From CAYZJB01 sp964602985 (GTDB lineage Bacteria; CLD3; SB21), in NCBI GenBank assembly GCA_964602985.1, contig CAZRTJ010000015.1, positions 33,048-97,047 on the forward strand: a stretch of 64,000 nt of DNA, in the 5' to 3' direction. Under the pieces are notes generated by a model that ran no database searches, was not told the origin of the DNA, and saw only the letters and a list, made by a program, of their open reading frames with translations. Position numbers and translations under genes: made by a program. Shown one piece after another: positions 33,997 to 43,230 of the stretch. The number at the start of each line of letters is the position of its first letter. Positions within the stretch are counted from its first letter, which is position 1.

Positions 33997-36774
33997 TTGC
34001 CGCTGACTCCTGAACAACGCGCTCGCGAACAGATTGACCGCCTTCTTACGGATTGCGGCTGGATCATTCAGGATAAAACCACCGTCAATCTGAATGCCGG
34101 CACGGGCATTGCGATCCGCGAATACCCGACCGATACGGGTCCTGCGGACTATATCCTCTTTGTGAATCGCGAACCGGTCGGCGTGATTGAGGCCAAACCG
34201 GAATCGAAAGGCGAAACTCTTCGCACCGTCGAAGAACAATCGCTACGCTATGCGACGGGGAGGCTCAAATGGAAGCAGGACGGAAAGACGCTGCCGTTTC
34301 TGTATGAAAGCACGGGCACCGTCACGCACTTCACCGACCTTCGCGATCCGGCGCCGCGCTCACGCGAGGTATTCTCATTCCACCGCCCGGAAACAATGCT
34401 GGAATGGCTGAGACAACCGGATACGCTCAGAACACGGCTCACGAAATTTCCCGAACTGAATCCCGACGGTCTGCGCGACTGTCAAATCCGAGCCATCCGA
34501 AACCTCGAGGCCTCGTTCGCCGACAATCGGCCCAAAGCGCTTGTGCAAATGGCCACGGGTTCGGGCAAAACCTTCACGGCCATTACATCCGTCTATCGCC
34601 TGCTCAAGTTTGCACGCGCTCGCCGGATTTTGTTCTTAGTCGACACGCGCAACCTGGGCGAACAGGCCGAGCAGGAGTTCCAGGCGTATAAACCGAATGA
34701 CGACCAGCGAAAATTCACGGAGCTGTACAACGTCCAGCGCCTTCGTTCGTCGTTCATCGACTCGGGAAGCCACGTCTGCATCAGCACGATCCAGCGCATG
34801 TACTCCATACTTCGTGGCGAAGAGATGGACGAATCGGTCGAAGAAACGTCGCTCAATGAAATCCGCCAGCCCGACCGGCCCAAAGAAGTCGTCTATAATC
34901 CGAAGATCCCGATCGAGACGTTCGACTTCATCGTCGTCGACGAATGCCACCGGTCGATTTACAATCTGTGGAAGCAGGTGCTCGATTACTTCGACGCCTT
35001 TACCATCGGACTGACGGCCACGCCCGATGCGCGGACGTTCGCGTTTTTCAACCGCAATGTCGTGAGTGAATATACCCACGAGCAGGCCGTCACCGACAAT
35101 GTCAACGTCGGCTTCGACGTCTATACCATCGACACGGAGATTACGCGAAAAGGCGGCGTGATTGCCAAACAATGGATCGAAACCCGCGAACGCAAGACCC
35201 GTCGACAGCTGTGGGAGGAAATGGACGAAGACCTCGACTACAAACCCACGCAGCTCGACCGTGACGTCGTCAACAAAGACCAGATTCGCACCGTGATCCG
35301 GACTTTCCGGGACAAGATCCAAACGGAAATATTTCCCGGCCGCGAGGAGGTACCGAAAACGCTGATCTTCGCCAAGTCCGACAGCCATGCCGACGACATC
35401 ATCGAGATCGTCCGGGAGGAATTTGGCGAGGGCAACGCGTTCTGTAAAAAAGTCACTTATTCCGTCAAAGACGAAAAGCCTTCCGAAGTGCTCCAGCAGT
35501 TTCGAACGGCCTATCATCCGCGAATTGCCGTGACGGTGGACATGATCGCAACGGGGACCGACGTCAAACCCATCGAGTGTCTGATGTTCATGCGCGACGT
35601 GCGTTCGCGGAGCTACTTCGAGCAGATGAAGGGGCGCGGCACAAGAACGCTTTCCGAAGACGATCTTCGGAAAGTCACGCCGTCGGCCAGGTCCAACAAA
35701 ACGCATTTCGTCATCATCGATGCGGTCGGTGTGTGCCGGTCGATCAAGTCCGACAGCCGCCCGCTGGAACGCAAACCCACGATCTCGCTGCGTGATCTCA
35801 TGATGGGCGTCGTGATGGGATCGACCGACGAAGATACGATCACGTCGCTGGCCAACCGGTTGACCCGTCTTGACAAACAAATCACTCCGGCCGAGCGGCA
35901 ACAACTTGCGGGCGTCTGCGGCGGCACGCCGCTGAACGAGATCGTCACGGGCCTGCTCGCGGCCTACGATCCGGACCAAATTTCCGAACGCGCGATGCTC
36001 ATCCAAACCGACGTCACCGTAGCGACGGACTACCGGGAACCGATGTCCGACGACGCCGCGCGGCAAACCGCGACCCGGCAACTCCTCCACGAGGCCACGC
36101 AGGTCTTTCAGAATCCCGATTTCCGCGAGCGCATCGAAAATATCCGGAAGATTCACAATCAGATCATCGACAATGTGAATCTTGATACCGTCCTCGCCGC
36201 GGAGTGGGACAAAGATGCCAAGGGCAAGGCGGGCGAACTCATTCGCGAATTCAAAGAATTTCTGGAGGCGAACAAAGACACGATTACAGCCCTGCAGATC
36301 TTCTACGATCAGCCGTACCGAAGGCGGGAACTGACCTTCGCGATGATCCGGGAACTCGTCGAGGCGCTCAAAATGCGCAAACCGCATCTCGCTCCTGCGC
36401 GTCTCTGGCAGGCCTACGAGCAGCTGGGAAAGACGAAACCGAGTCAACCGCGCAGTGAACTGATCGCGCTGGTGTCCCTCGTACGGCATGCGATCGGGAT
36501 CGACGGCAATCTGACGCCTTTTGGCGAGGCGGTGGACAGGAATTTTCAAAAATGGGTCTTTAAGAAGCAGGAGGGTAAACTGAAGTTTTCGGACGAACAG
36601 ATGATGTGGCTGCGCATGATCAAAGACTATGTCGCGGCGTCGGTACACATGGACAAAAGCGATTTTGATCTGTCGCCTTTCGTGGATCGGGGAGGACTGG
36701 CAAAAGCGTGGGCACTGTTTGGAGACGAGATCGATTCACTGATTCAAGAACTTAACGAGGCATTGGCGGCATGA
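33997..36774 (+). CDS. hsdR: Type I restriction enzyme R subunit
   Basis: This 925-residue HsdR contains an N-terminal nuclease domain (PADYILF...VGVIEAK, the PD-ExK type core around residues 45-70). The helicase domain has Walker A MATGSGKTF near 188, the box II VVDECHRS near 315, LTATPDARTF near 338 and motif VI-like YFEQMKGRGTRT near 550. It translocates and cuts DNA lacking the cognate methylation. The start appears to be a TTG. The stop overlaps the HsdS start (ATGA). The hsdM partner lies 8 kb downstream, which is unusual. Confidence 0.95.
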   Translation: MPLTPEQRAREQIDRLLTDCGWIIQDKTTVNLNAGTGIAIREYPTDTGPADYILFVNREPVGVIEAKPESKGETLRTVEEQSLRYATGRLKWKQDGKTLPFLYESTGTVTHFTDLRDPAPRSREVFSFHRPETMLEWLRQPDTLRTRLTKFPELNPDGLRDCQIRAIRNLEASFADNRPKALVQMATGSGKTFTAITSVYRLLKFARARRILFLVDTRNLGEQAEQEFQAYKPNDDQRKFTELYNVQRLRSSFIDSGSHVCISTIQRMYSILRGEEMDESVEETSLNEIRQPDRPKEVVYNPKIPIETFDFIVVDECHRSIYNLWKQVLDYFDAFTIGLTATPDARTFAFFNRNVVSEYTHEQAVTDNVNVGFDVYTIDTEITRKGGVIAKQWIETRERKTRRQLWEEMDEDLDYKPTQLDRDVVNKDQIRTVIRTFRDKIQTEIFPGREEVPKTLIFAKSDSHADDIIEIVREEFGEGNAFCKKVTYSVKDEKPSEVLQQFRTAYHPRIAVTVDMIATGTDVKPIECLMFMRDVRSRSYFEQMKGRGTRTLSEDDLRKVTPSARSNKTHFVIIDAVGVCRSIKSDSRPLERKPTISLRDLMMGVVMGSTDEDTITSLANRLTRLDKQITPAERQQLAGVCGGTPLNEIVTGLLAAYDPDQISERAMLIQTDVTVATDYREPMSDDAARQTATRQLLHEATQVFQNPDFRERIENIRKIHNQIIDNVNLDTVLAAEWDKDAKGKAGELIREFKEFLEANKDTITALQIFYDQPYRRRELTFAMIRELVEALKMRKPHLAPARLWQAYEQLGKTKPSQPRSELIALVSLVRHAIGIDGNLTPFGEAVDRNFQKWVFKKQEGKLKFSDEQMMWLRMIKDYVAASVHMDKSDFDLSPFVDRGGLAKAWALFGDEIDSLIQELNEALAA

Positions 36775-38051
36775 TTCCTGACAATTGGATAGAAATCAAG
36801 CTGCGTGATGCCCTTGCACTTCTTGAAAGCGGGAAACGGCCAAAAGGAGGCGTGAAGGGAATTACTTCGGGCATTCCAAGTATTGGAGGCGAACACTTGG
36901 CTCCAGACGGCGGATTCGATTTTTCAAATATTAGATTTGTTCCCGTGTCCTTTGCAAAGGCGATGACAAAGGGATGGATTTCGAAAAATGATATTCTGGT
37001 AGTTAAAGATGGGGCAACCACTGGCAAAGTTAGCTTTGTAGGCAAGGACTTTCCCCACCAGGAAGCTGTGATAAATGAACATGTTTTTCGTTGTGTTACC
37101 AGTCCTGGTGTCGATTCGAAGTTTGTCTTTTACTATCTCTGGAGTGCACCTGGACAAAAGAAAATCTTACTGGATTTCCGTGGAGCTGCGCAAGGTGGAA
37201 TCAGCTCTGGGTTTGTCAACAAAGTCGACCTTTTTCTCCCCCCGCTCCCCGAACAAAAGCGTATTGTCGCGAAGATTGAGGAATTGTTCAGCGATTTGGA
37301 TAAGGCGGTGGAGTCGCTGAAAAAAGCGCAGGCCCAGCTCAAGACCTACCGCCAGGCCGTACTCAAATACGCCTTCGAAGGCCGCTTCACCCACAAGTAT
37401 ATCAAGCCCGGCGAATTGCCGGAAGGGTGGAGATGGGTGAGGTTGGGGGACTTGTCGAATGGCGTTGAATACGGCTCATCAAAAAAATCCAAACCAAAAG
37501 GCTCGGTTGCCGTTTTGAGAATGGGAAATATTCAGGATGGAAAATTCGATTGGACTGACTTGGTTTTTAGCAGTGACAAAGCAGAAATAAAAAAATATGC
37601 GCTCAAGCCTGGCGACGTCCTTTTCAATAGAACGAATAGCCCGGAATTAGTCGGAAAGACTGCTATTTACATGGGAGACCAACCGGCAATATTTGCAGGT
37701 TATCTAATTCGGGTCAATCACAAAACGGAGTTGTTGACTTCAAAATATCTAAACTATTTTCTTAATGGACCCGTTGCTAAGCAATATGCTAAAGATGCAA
37801 AGACGGATGGGGTGAACCAATCAAACATCAACGGAAAAAAGCTTTCGTCGTATTTGATTCCAACCTGTAGTTTGGAACAACAGGAGATCGTTGTTTCAAA
37901 CATCGAAACCCGCCTTTCCGAAGCCGACAATTTAGAAAAAGCGATCGCTGCCAGCCTCGAAAAAGCCGAGGCCACACGGCAGAGTATTTTGAAGAAGGCG
38001 TTTGAGGGGAGGTTGGTGCGAACCGCGCTAAACCAAGGAGATTTCGAATGA
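36771..38051 (+). CDS. hsdS: Type I restriction enzyme specificity subunit
   Basis: This 426-residue HsdS has two target-recognition domains (about 1-165 and 210-370), each followed by a conserved helix. The first reads LPPLPEQKRIVAKIEELFSDL (about 158-178) and ends VLKYAFEGRF. The second reads LEQQEIVVSNIETRL and ends ILKKAFEGRLV. The two different domains imply a bipartite DNA target. The first domain is noticeably AT-richer than hsdR, as expected from recombination of recognition domains. It overlaps both neighbours by ATGA. Confidence 0.95.
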   Translation: MIPDNWIEIKLRDALALLESGKRPKGGVKGITSGIPSIGGEHLAPDGGFDFSNIRFVPVSFAKAMTKGWISKNDILVVKDGATTGKVSFVGKDFPHQEAVINEHVFRCVTSPGVDSKFVFYYLWSAPGQKKILLDFRGAAQGGISSGFVNKVDLFLPPLPEQKRIVAKIEELFSDLDKAVESLKKAQAQLKTYRQAVLKYAFEGRFTHKYIKPGELPEGWRWVRLGDLSNGVEYGSSKKSKPKGSVAVLRMGNIQDGKFDWTDLVFSSDKAEIKKYALKPGDVLFNRTNSPELVGKTAIYMGDQPAIFAGYLIRVNHKTELLTSKYLNYFLNGPVAKQYAKDAKTDGVNQSNINGKKLSSYLIPTCSLEQQEIVVSNIETRLSEADNLEKAIAASLEKAEATRQSILKKAFEGRLVRTALNQGDFE

Positions 38052-39790
38052 GGCTGAAGTGTTTTGAAATTAAGAACTACAATTCCATAAAAGATTCTGG
38101 CACTGTCGAGTTGTCTCAAAATGACAACATTACAATGTTAGCTGGTCAGAATGAATCTGGAAAGAGCTCGATTTTGAGGGCCCTTCACGATTTTGAAAAG
38201 GGAGCGTTTTCAACCGACTCAATCCCCTTCTCAATGGAGACTTCAATTGTTCAAAGCGTTTCATGCACTTACGAAGTAGAAGACAGGGACAATTTAACCG
38301 AAGAACTGTCTACAACACTGTGTGAAGAGGCAAATGTTGTTGTTGAAGATGGAAAGGCAATTCTTGATGCGGGAAAAATTTCAAAACTCACACACTTTAC
38401 AATTACAAGGGAACAAGCAAGCGAGACATTAACAACGACTGTCGACTCAGTGGCCTTCAATATCTTGAAAGCCGCTATTCTCAACCGTTCCGAAGGCCCA
38501 ATGGAAAAGTATCTTGAACTTGCGGACGACGACAATCCAAAGGTTGCAAAGGTATTTTGGAGAGTCGCCCCAAAAATGGTGTTGTTTGATGATTTTTGTG
38601 ATCTGTTACCTGACAAGATCTTGGTTTCGGAACTTGACAATTCCGCCGTGAAAGGCAGTAAAGCAGTCAAGAATCTTGAAACAATCCTAAAGACAAGCTT
38701 CCTTGCAAAGGATGGTGAGCAAGACAGGATTAGACGGACAAGGGAAGACAAAGAAAATTCTCAAATCTCGATTGATTTTCAGAGAGACTGGGGACAAAAA
38801 ATCCATGATGAGAATGCGGTCACAATAAAGTCGGACTTCCAAAAGAGAGATGGAAAACCTGGTTCATATGTTAATTTCTCAGTGGAAACTAAAGAGGGTT
38901 TTCCTTTGCCCCCTCGACAGCGTAGTAAGGGGCTGATATGGTTTTTATCTCTCTGGATGGAACTTAAAGCACAAACGGTTGATGAGAGTCATCTCATTCT
39001 ATTGCTTGATGAACCTGATCAACATCTTCACGTCAACGCCCAGAAAGATGTCTTGAAATTAATATCGACTTTGGCGACGAAAGGTGCTCAAGTCCTTTGT
39101 GCTACGCATTCACCTTATTTGCTGGAATTAGAGCATTTGAATCGAATTAAGTTGATTCTTAACCTCAAGGAGGAGGGAACCATAGTCGAAGACATAACAA
39201 CCAGCAAAGTAGGCACACAGAGTAGAGTTGATGCATTAAAACCTATCGCGGATACGATTGGAGTCAACCTTGGCGATCTTTCCCATTTGGGTGAAAAAAA
39301 TGTTCTACTCGAGGGTGTTTCGGATTTTTATTACTTCCAAGCCATGAAAAAAATATTAAAACGCGAGGGTGACTACAAACTTGTACCTGGGATTGGCGTG
39401 CGCAAGATCAACAATTTGATCTCGTTTTGTATTGGATACGGTCTGAAATGGGTGGCTGTACTTGATGACGATCCAAAATCTGGCGGAAATGATTCTAGAA
39501 AAAAATTTGAAGAGATTCGAGATTATGCGTTCGATGGTGATGACGAAAAAACGAAAGAAAAGGTATACGTCAACTCGGGTTTTAGTGGCATTGAGCGGAT
39601 GTTTGAAGTGGGAGACATCAAATTGGTTGACCCATCCGTTTCAAGCATTGGAAAAGGACGTAAAATAGTGTTTTCTCGGCTTTTCTATGAGAAAGTCAAA
39701 AAGAGTCAGATTACGGCTTCAAAATTGTCGGAAAAGGCAAAAGAGAAATTTGGGGCAGTGTTTGATTTTATTGATAAGAATCTGACTTAG
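38048..39790 (+). CDS. OLD-family ATPase-nuclease (AAA plus TOPRIM)
   Basis: This 580-residue protein has an SMC/ABC-like ATPase domain. Walker A is AGQNESGKSSI (about residues 32-42), a Walker B-like LILLLDEPDQHLH lies near 316, and an ATHSPYLL switch near 350. The C-terminal TOPRIM domain carries LLEGVSDFYYF (catalytic Glu) near 420 and AVLDDDPKSG (Asp pair) near 475. Both are hallmarks of OLD nucleases used in phage defence. The start overlaps the hsdS stop (ATGA), placing it in the restriction operon. The gene is AT-rich compared with the core genome. Confidence 0.88.
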   Translation: MRLKCFEIKNYNSIKDSGTVELSQNDNITMLAGQNESGKSSILRALHDFEKGAFSTDSIPFSMETSIVQSVSCTYEVEDRDNLTEELSTTLCEEANVVVEDGKAILDAGKISKLTHFTITREQASETLTTTVDSVAFNILKAAILNRSEGPMEKYLELADDDNPKVAKVFWRVAPKMVLFDDFCDLLPDKILVSELDNSAVKGSKAVKNLETILKTSFLAKDGEQDRIRRTREDKENSQISIDFQRDWGQKIHDENAVTIKSDFQKRDGKPGSYVNFSVETKEGFPLPPRQRSKGLIWFLSLWMELKAQTVDESHLILLLDEPDQHLHVNAQKDVLKLISTLATKGAQVLCATHSPYLLELEHLNRIKLILNLKEEGTIVEDITTSKVGTQSRVDALKPIADTIGVNLGDLSHLGEKNVLLEGVSDFYYFQAMKKILKREGDYKLVPGIGVRKINNLISFCIGYGLKWVAVLDDDPKSGGNDSRKKFEEIRDYAFDGDDEKTKEKVYVNSGFSGIERMFEVGDIKLVDPSVSSIGKGRKIVFSRLFYEKVKKSQITASKLSEKAKEKFGAVFDFIDKNLT

Positions 39791-39930
39791 AACCGGTTCG
39801 ACTTTCCCTCGACAACTCGACTCCGCTCATGCTTCGACGGAGTTTATCCCGCCTTCCCGTTCGACTCCGCTCACGATGAAGGCGGGACTCAGGATGATGA
39901 CTTCTGCAAGGTCATGACAAGTAATTTTCA

Positions 39931-39979
39931 TTGGTTCTTTTTCAGGGTAATTGTCGCACTTCCACATTGACTTCGAACC
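39931..39979 (+). repeat. 49-nt repeat, copy 1 (upstream of rloA)
   Basis: It matches 42264-42312 in 40 of 49 positions with no gap and in the same orientation. The ends are GGTTC and GAACC, and the core GGTAATTGTCG is identical. Copy 2 lies 9 nt before the DUF488-gene start, so a shared promoter or operator is plausible. Confidence 0.7.
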
Positions 39980-40093
39980 GAAATACAGACATAAGTAGCT
40001 AATAAAATTACAGTTAAAATTGTTTTTGTTTTGGTGCTGACGCATCTGGCCCAGCCTTGATTTTCCTTGACATTTTACCAGTTAAAATGGACA

Positions 40094-40116
40094 TTTGTGT
40101 GATAAAATCACACAAA
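40094..40116. promoter_or_regulatory. Palindromic operator-like site before rloA
   Basis: TTTGTGTGAT, an AAA spacer and ATCACACAAA form a perfect 10-bp inverted repeat. It ends 10 nt before the rloA start codon. The core TGTGA-N5-TCACA resembles CRP/FNR-type sites but has one base less in the spacer. A repressor site or an mRNA hairpin that masks the ribosome binding site are both possible. Confidence 0.65.
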
Positions 40117-40126
40117 AGGCGATAAT

Positions 40127-41419
40127 ATGCTTGTCCAGATGCGTATCAAAAACCTTTTGTCCATCCGGGATGAACAGGTTTTGAGTCTCGCGGCCCAATC
40201 TGGGCTGCGGGAGAAGTCTCTTGATGAGAAGCGAAATACTTTTTCGATTGATGAGGATACAGATTTGCTCAAGTCGGCTGTGATTTACGGCGCCAATGCG
40301 TCCGGCAAAAGCAACGTCATCAACGCGATTCTCGCTTACTGGCAGTTGTTTAATCACTCCATCAATGCAACGCAGGGTATGGCCCTGCCCGTTAACAGTT
40401 TTGCCCTTCGTACCGATACGATGAATGCGCCCACACTTCTTGAAGCCGTGTTTTTTTGGAACGGTCTTTATTACCGCTACGGATACGAAGTCACCACACA
40501 AGAGGTCATTTCGGAATGGCTCTTTGTGACGAAGAAGAAGGAAACTCCTGTCTTTCAGAGAAATCGTGATTCGAATGAAATCCCTGAAAAGCACAAGATT
40601 CTGAGGCTGGTGAAGGATCAGAAAATCGCCGCCTCCAATGTTCTCTTTCTGCCGAAGGCGACACTGTTAAATGATCCGATAGCCAACGACGTGCATGGCT
40701 GGCTCAGCCAACTCGATATTATCTCAGGCGTTAATGATTTCCTGTACAGCGGTTACACCCTCGGTCAGTGTCAGGATGAAATCAGAAAAAAAGCCATTCT
40801 GGAGCTGTTGCAGATCGCAGATTTTGGAATCAAAGATTTCGAGGTTCGCCAACTGGAACAAGACGCTTTCAGTTTCAATGTAGCTCTCAAAAAACCGGCG
40901 CCGGAGGCTAAATTCACACAATCGAAGGCTAACGTTCCCATCGCCATATCAAAGCGCGAAGTATTCGACGAATCGGGCAAGGCCACGGGATTGATGGAAT
41001 TCCCATTGGAATTAAGAGAATCGGAGGGCACTAAAAAATTTTTCCACATGTCGGCGCCAATACTGAACGTCTTGGAACAGGGTCGAATCCTTGTGGTGGA
41101 CGAACTGGACACAAAACTGCATCCGCTTCTTACTCAACGAATCGTGGAACTCTTCCATAGCCCGAAAACGAACCAAAAAAACGCACAACTCATTTTTGCC
41201 ACGCATGATACCAATCTTCTCAATGCGAATATTTTCAGGCGCGATCAAATATGGTTTACAGAGAAGAAAAAAGACGGGTCCACGGAGTTGTATTCGCTCG
41301 GTGATTTCAAGAAGTTCAAGGCCAGAAACGACACCGCCATTGAGAAAAATTATCTTGAAGGGCGTTTTGGCGGCATTCCGTATCTCAACCAGCTTGATGC
41401 AGTCATTGAATCTGAATGA
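40127..41419 (+). CDS. RloA-like AAA ATPase (abortive infection / restriction-linked)
   Basis: This 430-residue ATPase has Walker A YGANASGKSNV (about residues 54-64), a late Walker B ILVVDELDTKLHPLL near 322 and a LIFATHDTNLL switch near 355. The layout matches RloA, an ATPase found beside type I restriction genes in Campylobacter and others. The next gene is an RloB homologue with an ATGA overlap. Such ATPase-TOPRIM pairs are thought to act in phage defence. The molecular trigger is unknown. Confidence 0.85.
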   Translation: MLVQMRIKNLLSIRDEQVLSLAAQSGLREKSLDEKRNTFSIDEDTDLLKSAVIYGANASGKSNVINAILAYWQLFNHSINATQGMALPVNSFALRTDTMNAPTLLEAVFFWNGLYYRYGYEVTTQEVISEWLFVTKKKETPVFQRNRDSNEIPEKHKILRLVKDQKIAASNVLFLPKATLLNDPIANDVHGWLSQLDIISGVNDFLYSGYTLGQCQDEIRKKAILELLQIADFGIKDFEVRQLEQDAFSFNVALKKPAPEAKFTQSKANVPIAISKREVFDESGKATGLMEFPLELRESEGTKKFFHMSAPILNVLEQGRILVVDELDTKLHPLLTQRIVELFHSPKTNQKNAQLIFATHDTNLLNANIFRRDQIWFTEKKKDGSTELYSLGDFKKFKARNDTAIEKNYLEGRFGGIPYLNQLDAVIESE

Positions 41420-42012
41420 GCAAGAATTCATTCAGACGAAGATCGCGGCCGCGGGATGTCCGGCCTGCAATCCTTGTTATTTGTGAGGGTGAGACAGAGC
41501 GCCATTATTTTTCAGCTTTTCGAACGCACGCGTCCATCGAAAAAGGACAGGTTGGAAATCCGATTACCTTTGTTGAAGAAGCGATTCGATTGAAATCGAG
41601 AATCGCGAAGAGAAGGAGTATGACGTTCGAGCAATCCTGGGTCGTATTCGACCGTGATATTTCATCAGAGTCCGAATTTCACGAAGCCATTAACAACGCT
41701 GAGGCCAATGGATTTAAAGTAGCCTATTCGAATCAGGCGTTTGACTATTGGTATGTTTTGCATTTCCTGGATCATAACGGGAATTCTATGGATCGGGCGC
41801 AATACGAAGTCGAAATCAAGAAAGGACTGCCATTTCCTTACGTAAAAAATGCGAGGACATTAATCAAGATGTATGATGCGCTATTTCCATATCAGCAGGA
41901 AGCAATACGAAGGGCGCGAAGAATTTTGCTATCCAAGGGCGGTTCTCGGTACGTGGAGTCGGTCACTTCAGTATTTCAATTGGTCGAAGAGTTAAATAAT
42001 CTTGAGCGATGA
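41416..42012 (+). CDS. RloB-family protein
   Basis: This 198-residue protein has the RloB start AILVICEGETERHYFSAF (acidic Glu of a TOPRIM-like core), then WVVFDRDISSESEF (Asp pair) and QAFDYWYVLHF near residue 107. It would act with the RloA-like ATPase as an effector nuclease. The stop codon overlaps the ATG of a truncated hsdM copy, which suggests hsdM once followed directly in this operon. Confidence 0.87.
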   Translation: MSKNSFRRRSRPRDVRPAILVICEGETERHYFSAFRTHASIEKGQVGNPITFVEEAIRLKSRIAKRRSMTFEQSWVVFDRDISSESEFHEAINNAEANGFKVAYSNQAFDYWYVLHFLDHNGNSMDRAQYEVEIKKGLPFPYVKNARTLIKMYDALFPYQQEAIRRARRILLSKGGSRYVESVTSVFQLVEELNNLER

Positions 42013-42068
42013 CCACCAACGCGCTCGTCTCGAAAATATGGTCGTTTTGCAATACGCTCCGCGATGAC
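42009..42068 (+). pseudogene. Truncated 5' end of a second hsdM
   Basis: Twenty codons (MTTNALVSKIWSFCNTLRDD) are identical in protein to the start of the intact hsdM at 44820. The DNA differs at five to six positions, all synonymous third bases. The ATG overlaps the rloB stop as ATGA. Similarity ends abruptly after codon 20, where repeat sequence begins. The pattern says the fragment came from an hsdM that evolved under selection before being cut off. Confidence 0.85.
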
Positions 42069-42097
42069 GTGCGGTTGGCCAATCCCCCAGGGGGAAG

Positions 42098-42219
42098 AAA
42101 TCCCCCCGGCCCCCTTTGACAAAGGGGGAGCAATACGGGGAGAAGGGAGTGCGAAGAGAAGAGATTTGGTAGAGGGACAGGCAGGAGAGTAAATCCCCGC
42201 GGCGCCGCTGTTTGCGCAC
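42098..42219 (+). repeat. Dispersed repeat A, copy 1
   Basis: This roughly 120-nt sequence starts with a CCCCCTTTGACAAAGGGGG palindrome. It is nearly identical to 44048-44173, with a few mismatches and small indels. The copies bracket the DUF488 and 270-residue genes. Confidence 0.85.
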
Positions 42220-42263
42220 TTTTTTGATGACTCACACGCCTGGCGAGCTCAAGAATCTATTGT

Positions 42264-42312
42264 TTGGTTCTCTTTTAAGGTAATTGTCGTATATTAACAT
42301 TGATTTCGAACC
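42264..42312 (+). repeat. 49-nt repeat, copy 2 (upstream of the DUF488 gene)
   Basis: It pairs with 39931-39979 (40 of 49 identical). In this copy a TATATT hexamer lies at about 42290, a possible -10 element, and the gene starts 9 nt after the repeat ends. Confidence 0.7.
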
Positions 42313-42321
42313 ACCAGGCAC

Positions 42322-43227
42322 ATGTTTTATCGCCGCAAGCTGATTCTGATTTTACTCGAGTCCTTCGGAGGAAGACTCAGCAAGCTGAGTTTTCAAAAAT
42401 TACTGTTCTTGCTGACAACGAGGCAAGAGCGCCCTTCATTTGAATTCGTTCCTTTCAAGTATGGCTGCTTTTCCTTTCAATCGTATGCCGATATGCGAAC
42501 CATGATGAAGTACGATTTGATCATAGAAAGTGCGTCAAATGGAGAAGAGTTCTGGCAAGTCACGAAAGCAGGCAAACTTGCGACGCATATGACGGCCCTG
42601 ACCAAACGGGACCAGCGAGCATTAACAGAAATCAAGCAAGCATACGAGCACCTCAGCTCAATGGAGCTTACGAAGCTTACGTATCTACGCTTTCCGTACT
42701 ATGCGATTAAGAGCGAGATTGCCAGTAACATTTTGGGAAATGAAGACCTCGAAACTATTCGCCACTGTGTACCCACAAATGATTCTCCTGTGCTCTTCAC
42801 GATCGGCTACGAAGGAATTAGCATCGAGAGTTATTTCAACAAACTCATTAAAAACAATGTCAAGGTATTGTGCGATGTCCGTAATAATCCCGTCAGCATG
42901 AAGTATGGATTTTCCAAGAATCAGTTGTCCAAAACGTCTGAAGCATTGGGAATCCAATACGTTCATTTTCCCGAACTCGGAATTGCGTCGAGCAAGAGAA
43001 GGAACCTCAATTCCGCCGATGATTATGCAGCCCTGTTCGACGAATACGAGGCCACAACGTTGAAATCATCGCGCTCTTTTCAACTCCAGCTCCAATCGTT
43101 GATGCAGGCCAACAAGCGCATCGCTCTAACATGCTTTGAAGCTAATCCGTGTATGTGTCATCGCATGAGGCTCTCGAAAGCCCTTGGCAGGCTGCCGGAT
43201 TGGAAATATGAAACCGTACATCTCTGA
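42322..43227 (+). CDS. DUF488 protein with an N-terminal Panacea-like winged-helix domain
   Basis: This 301-residue protein has two parts. The N-terminal region (about 1-140) reads LSFQKLLFLLT near residue 23, like the DUF4065/Panacea domain known from antitoxins. The C-terminal region (about 155-301) is DUF488: TIGYEGISIESYFNKL, CDVRNNPVSMKYGFSK and the closing CFEANPCMCHRMRL with its Cys/His cluster. DUF488 function is unsettled. The gene lies between two copies of repeat A with a dedicated upstream repeat. The next gene follows 3 nt later, so they form a two-gene cassette. Confidence 0.8.
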   Translation: MFYRRKLILILLESFGGRLSKLSFQKLLFLLTTRQERPSFEFVPFKYGCFSFQSYADMRTMMKYDLIIESASNGEEFWQVTKAGKLATHMTALTKRDQRALTEIKQAYEHLSSMELTKLTYLRFPYYAIKSEIASNILGNEDLETIRHCVPTNDSPVLFTIGYEGISIESYFNKLIKNNVKVLCDVRNNPVSMKYGFSKNQLSKTSEALGIQYVHFPELGIASSKRRNLNSADDYAALFDEYEATTLKSSRSFQLQLQSLMQANKRIALTCFEANPCMCHRMRLSKALGRLPDWKYETVHL

Positions 43228-43230
43228 TTC

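Larger units (their letters stand above)
39791..40126. other. Intergenic region upstream of rloA
   Basis: This 336-nt region separates the OLD gene from rloA. It contains dispersed-repeat-like TTCGACTCCGCTCA segments near 39823 and 39870. It also contains a 49-nt sequence (39931-39979) repeated upstream of the DUF488 gene, and a perfect inverted repeat just before rloA. Confidence 0.6.
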
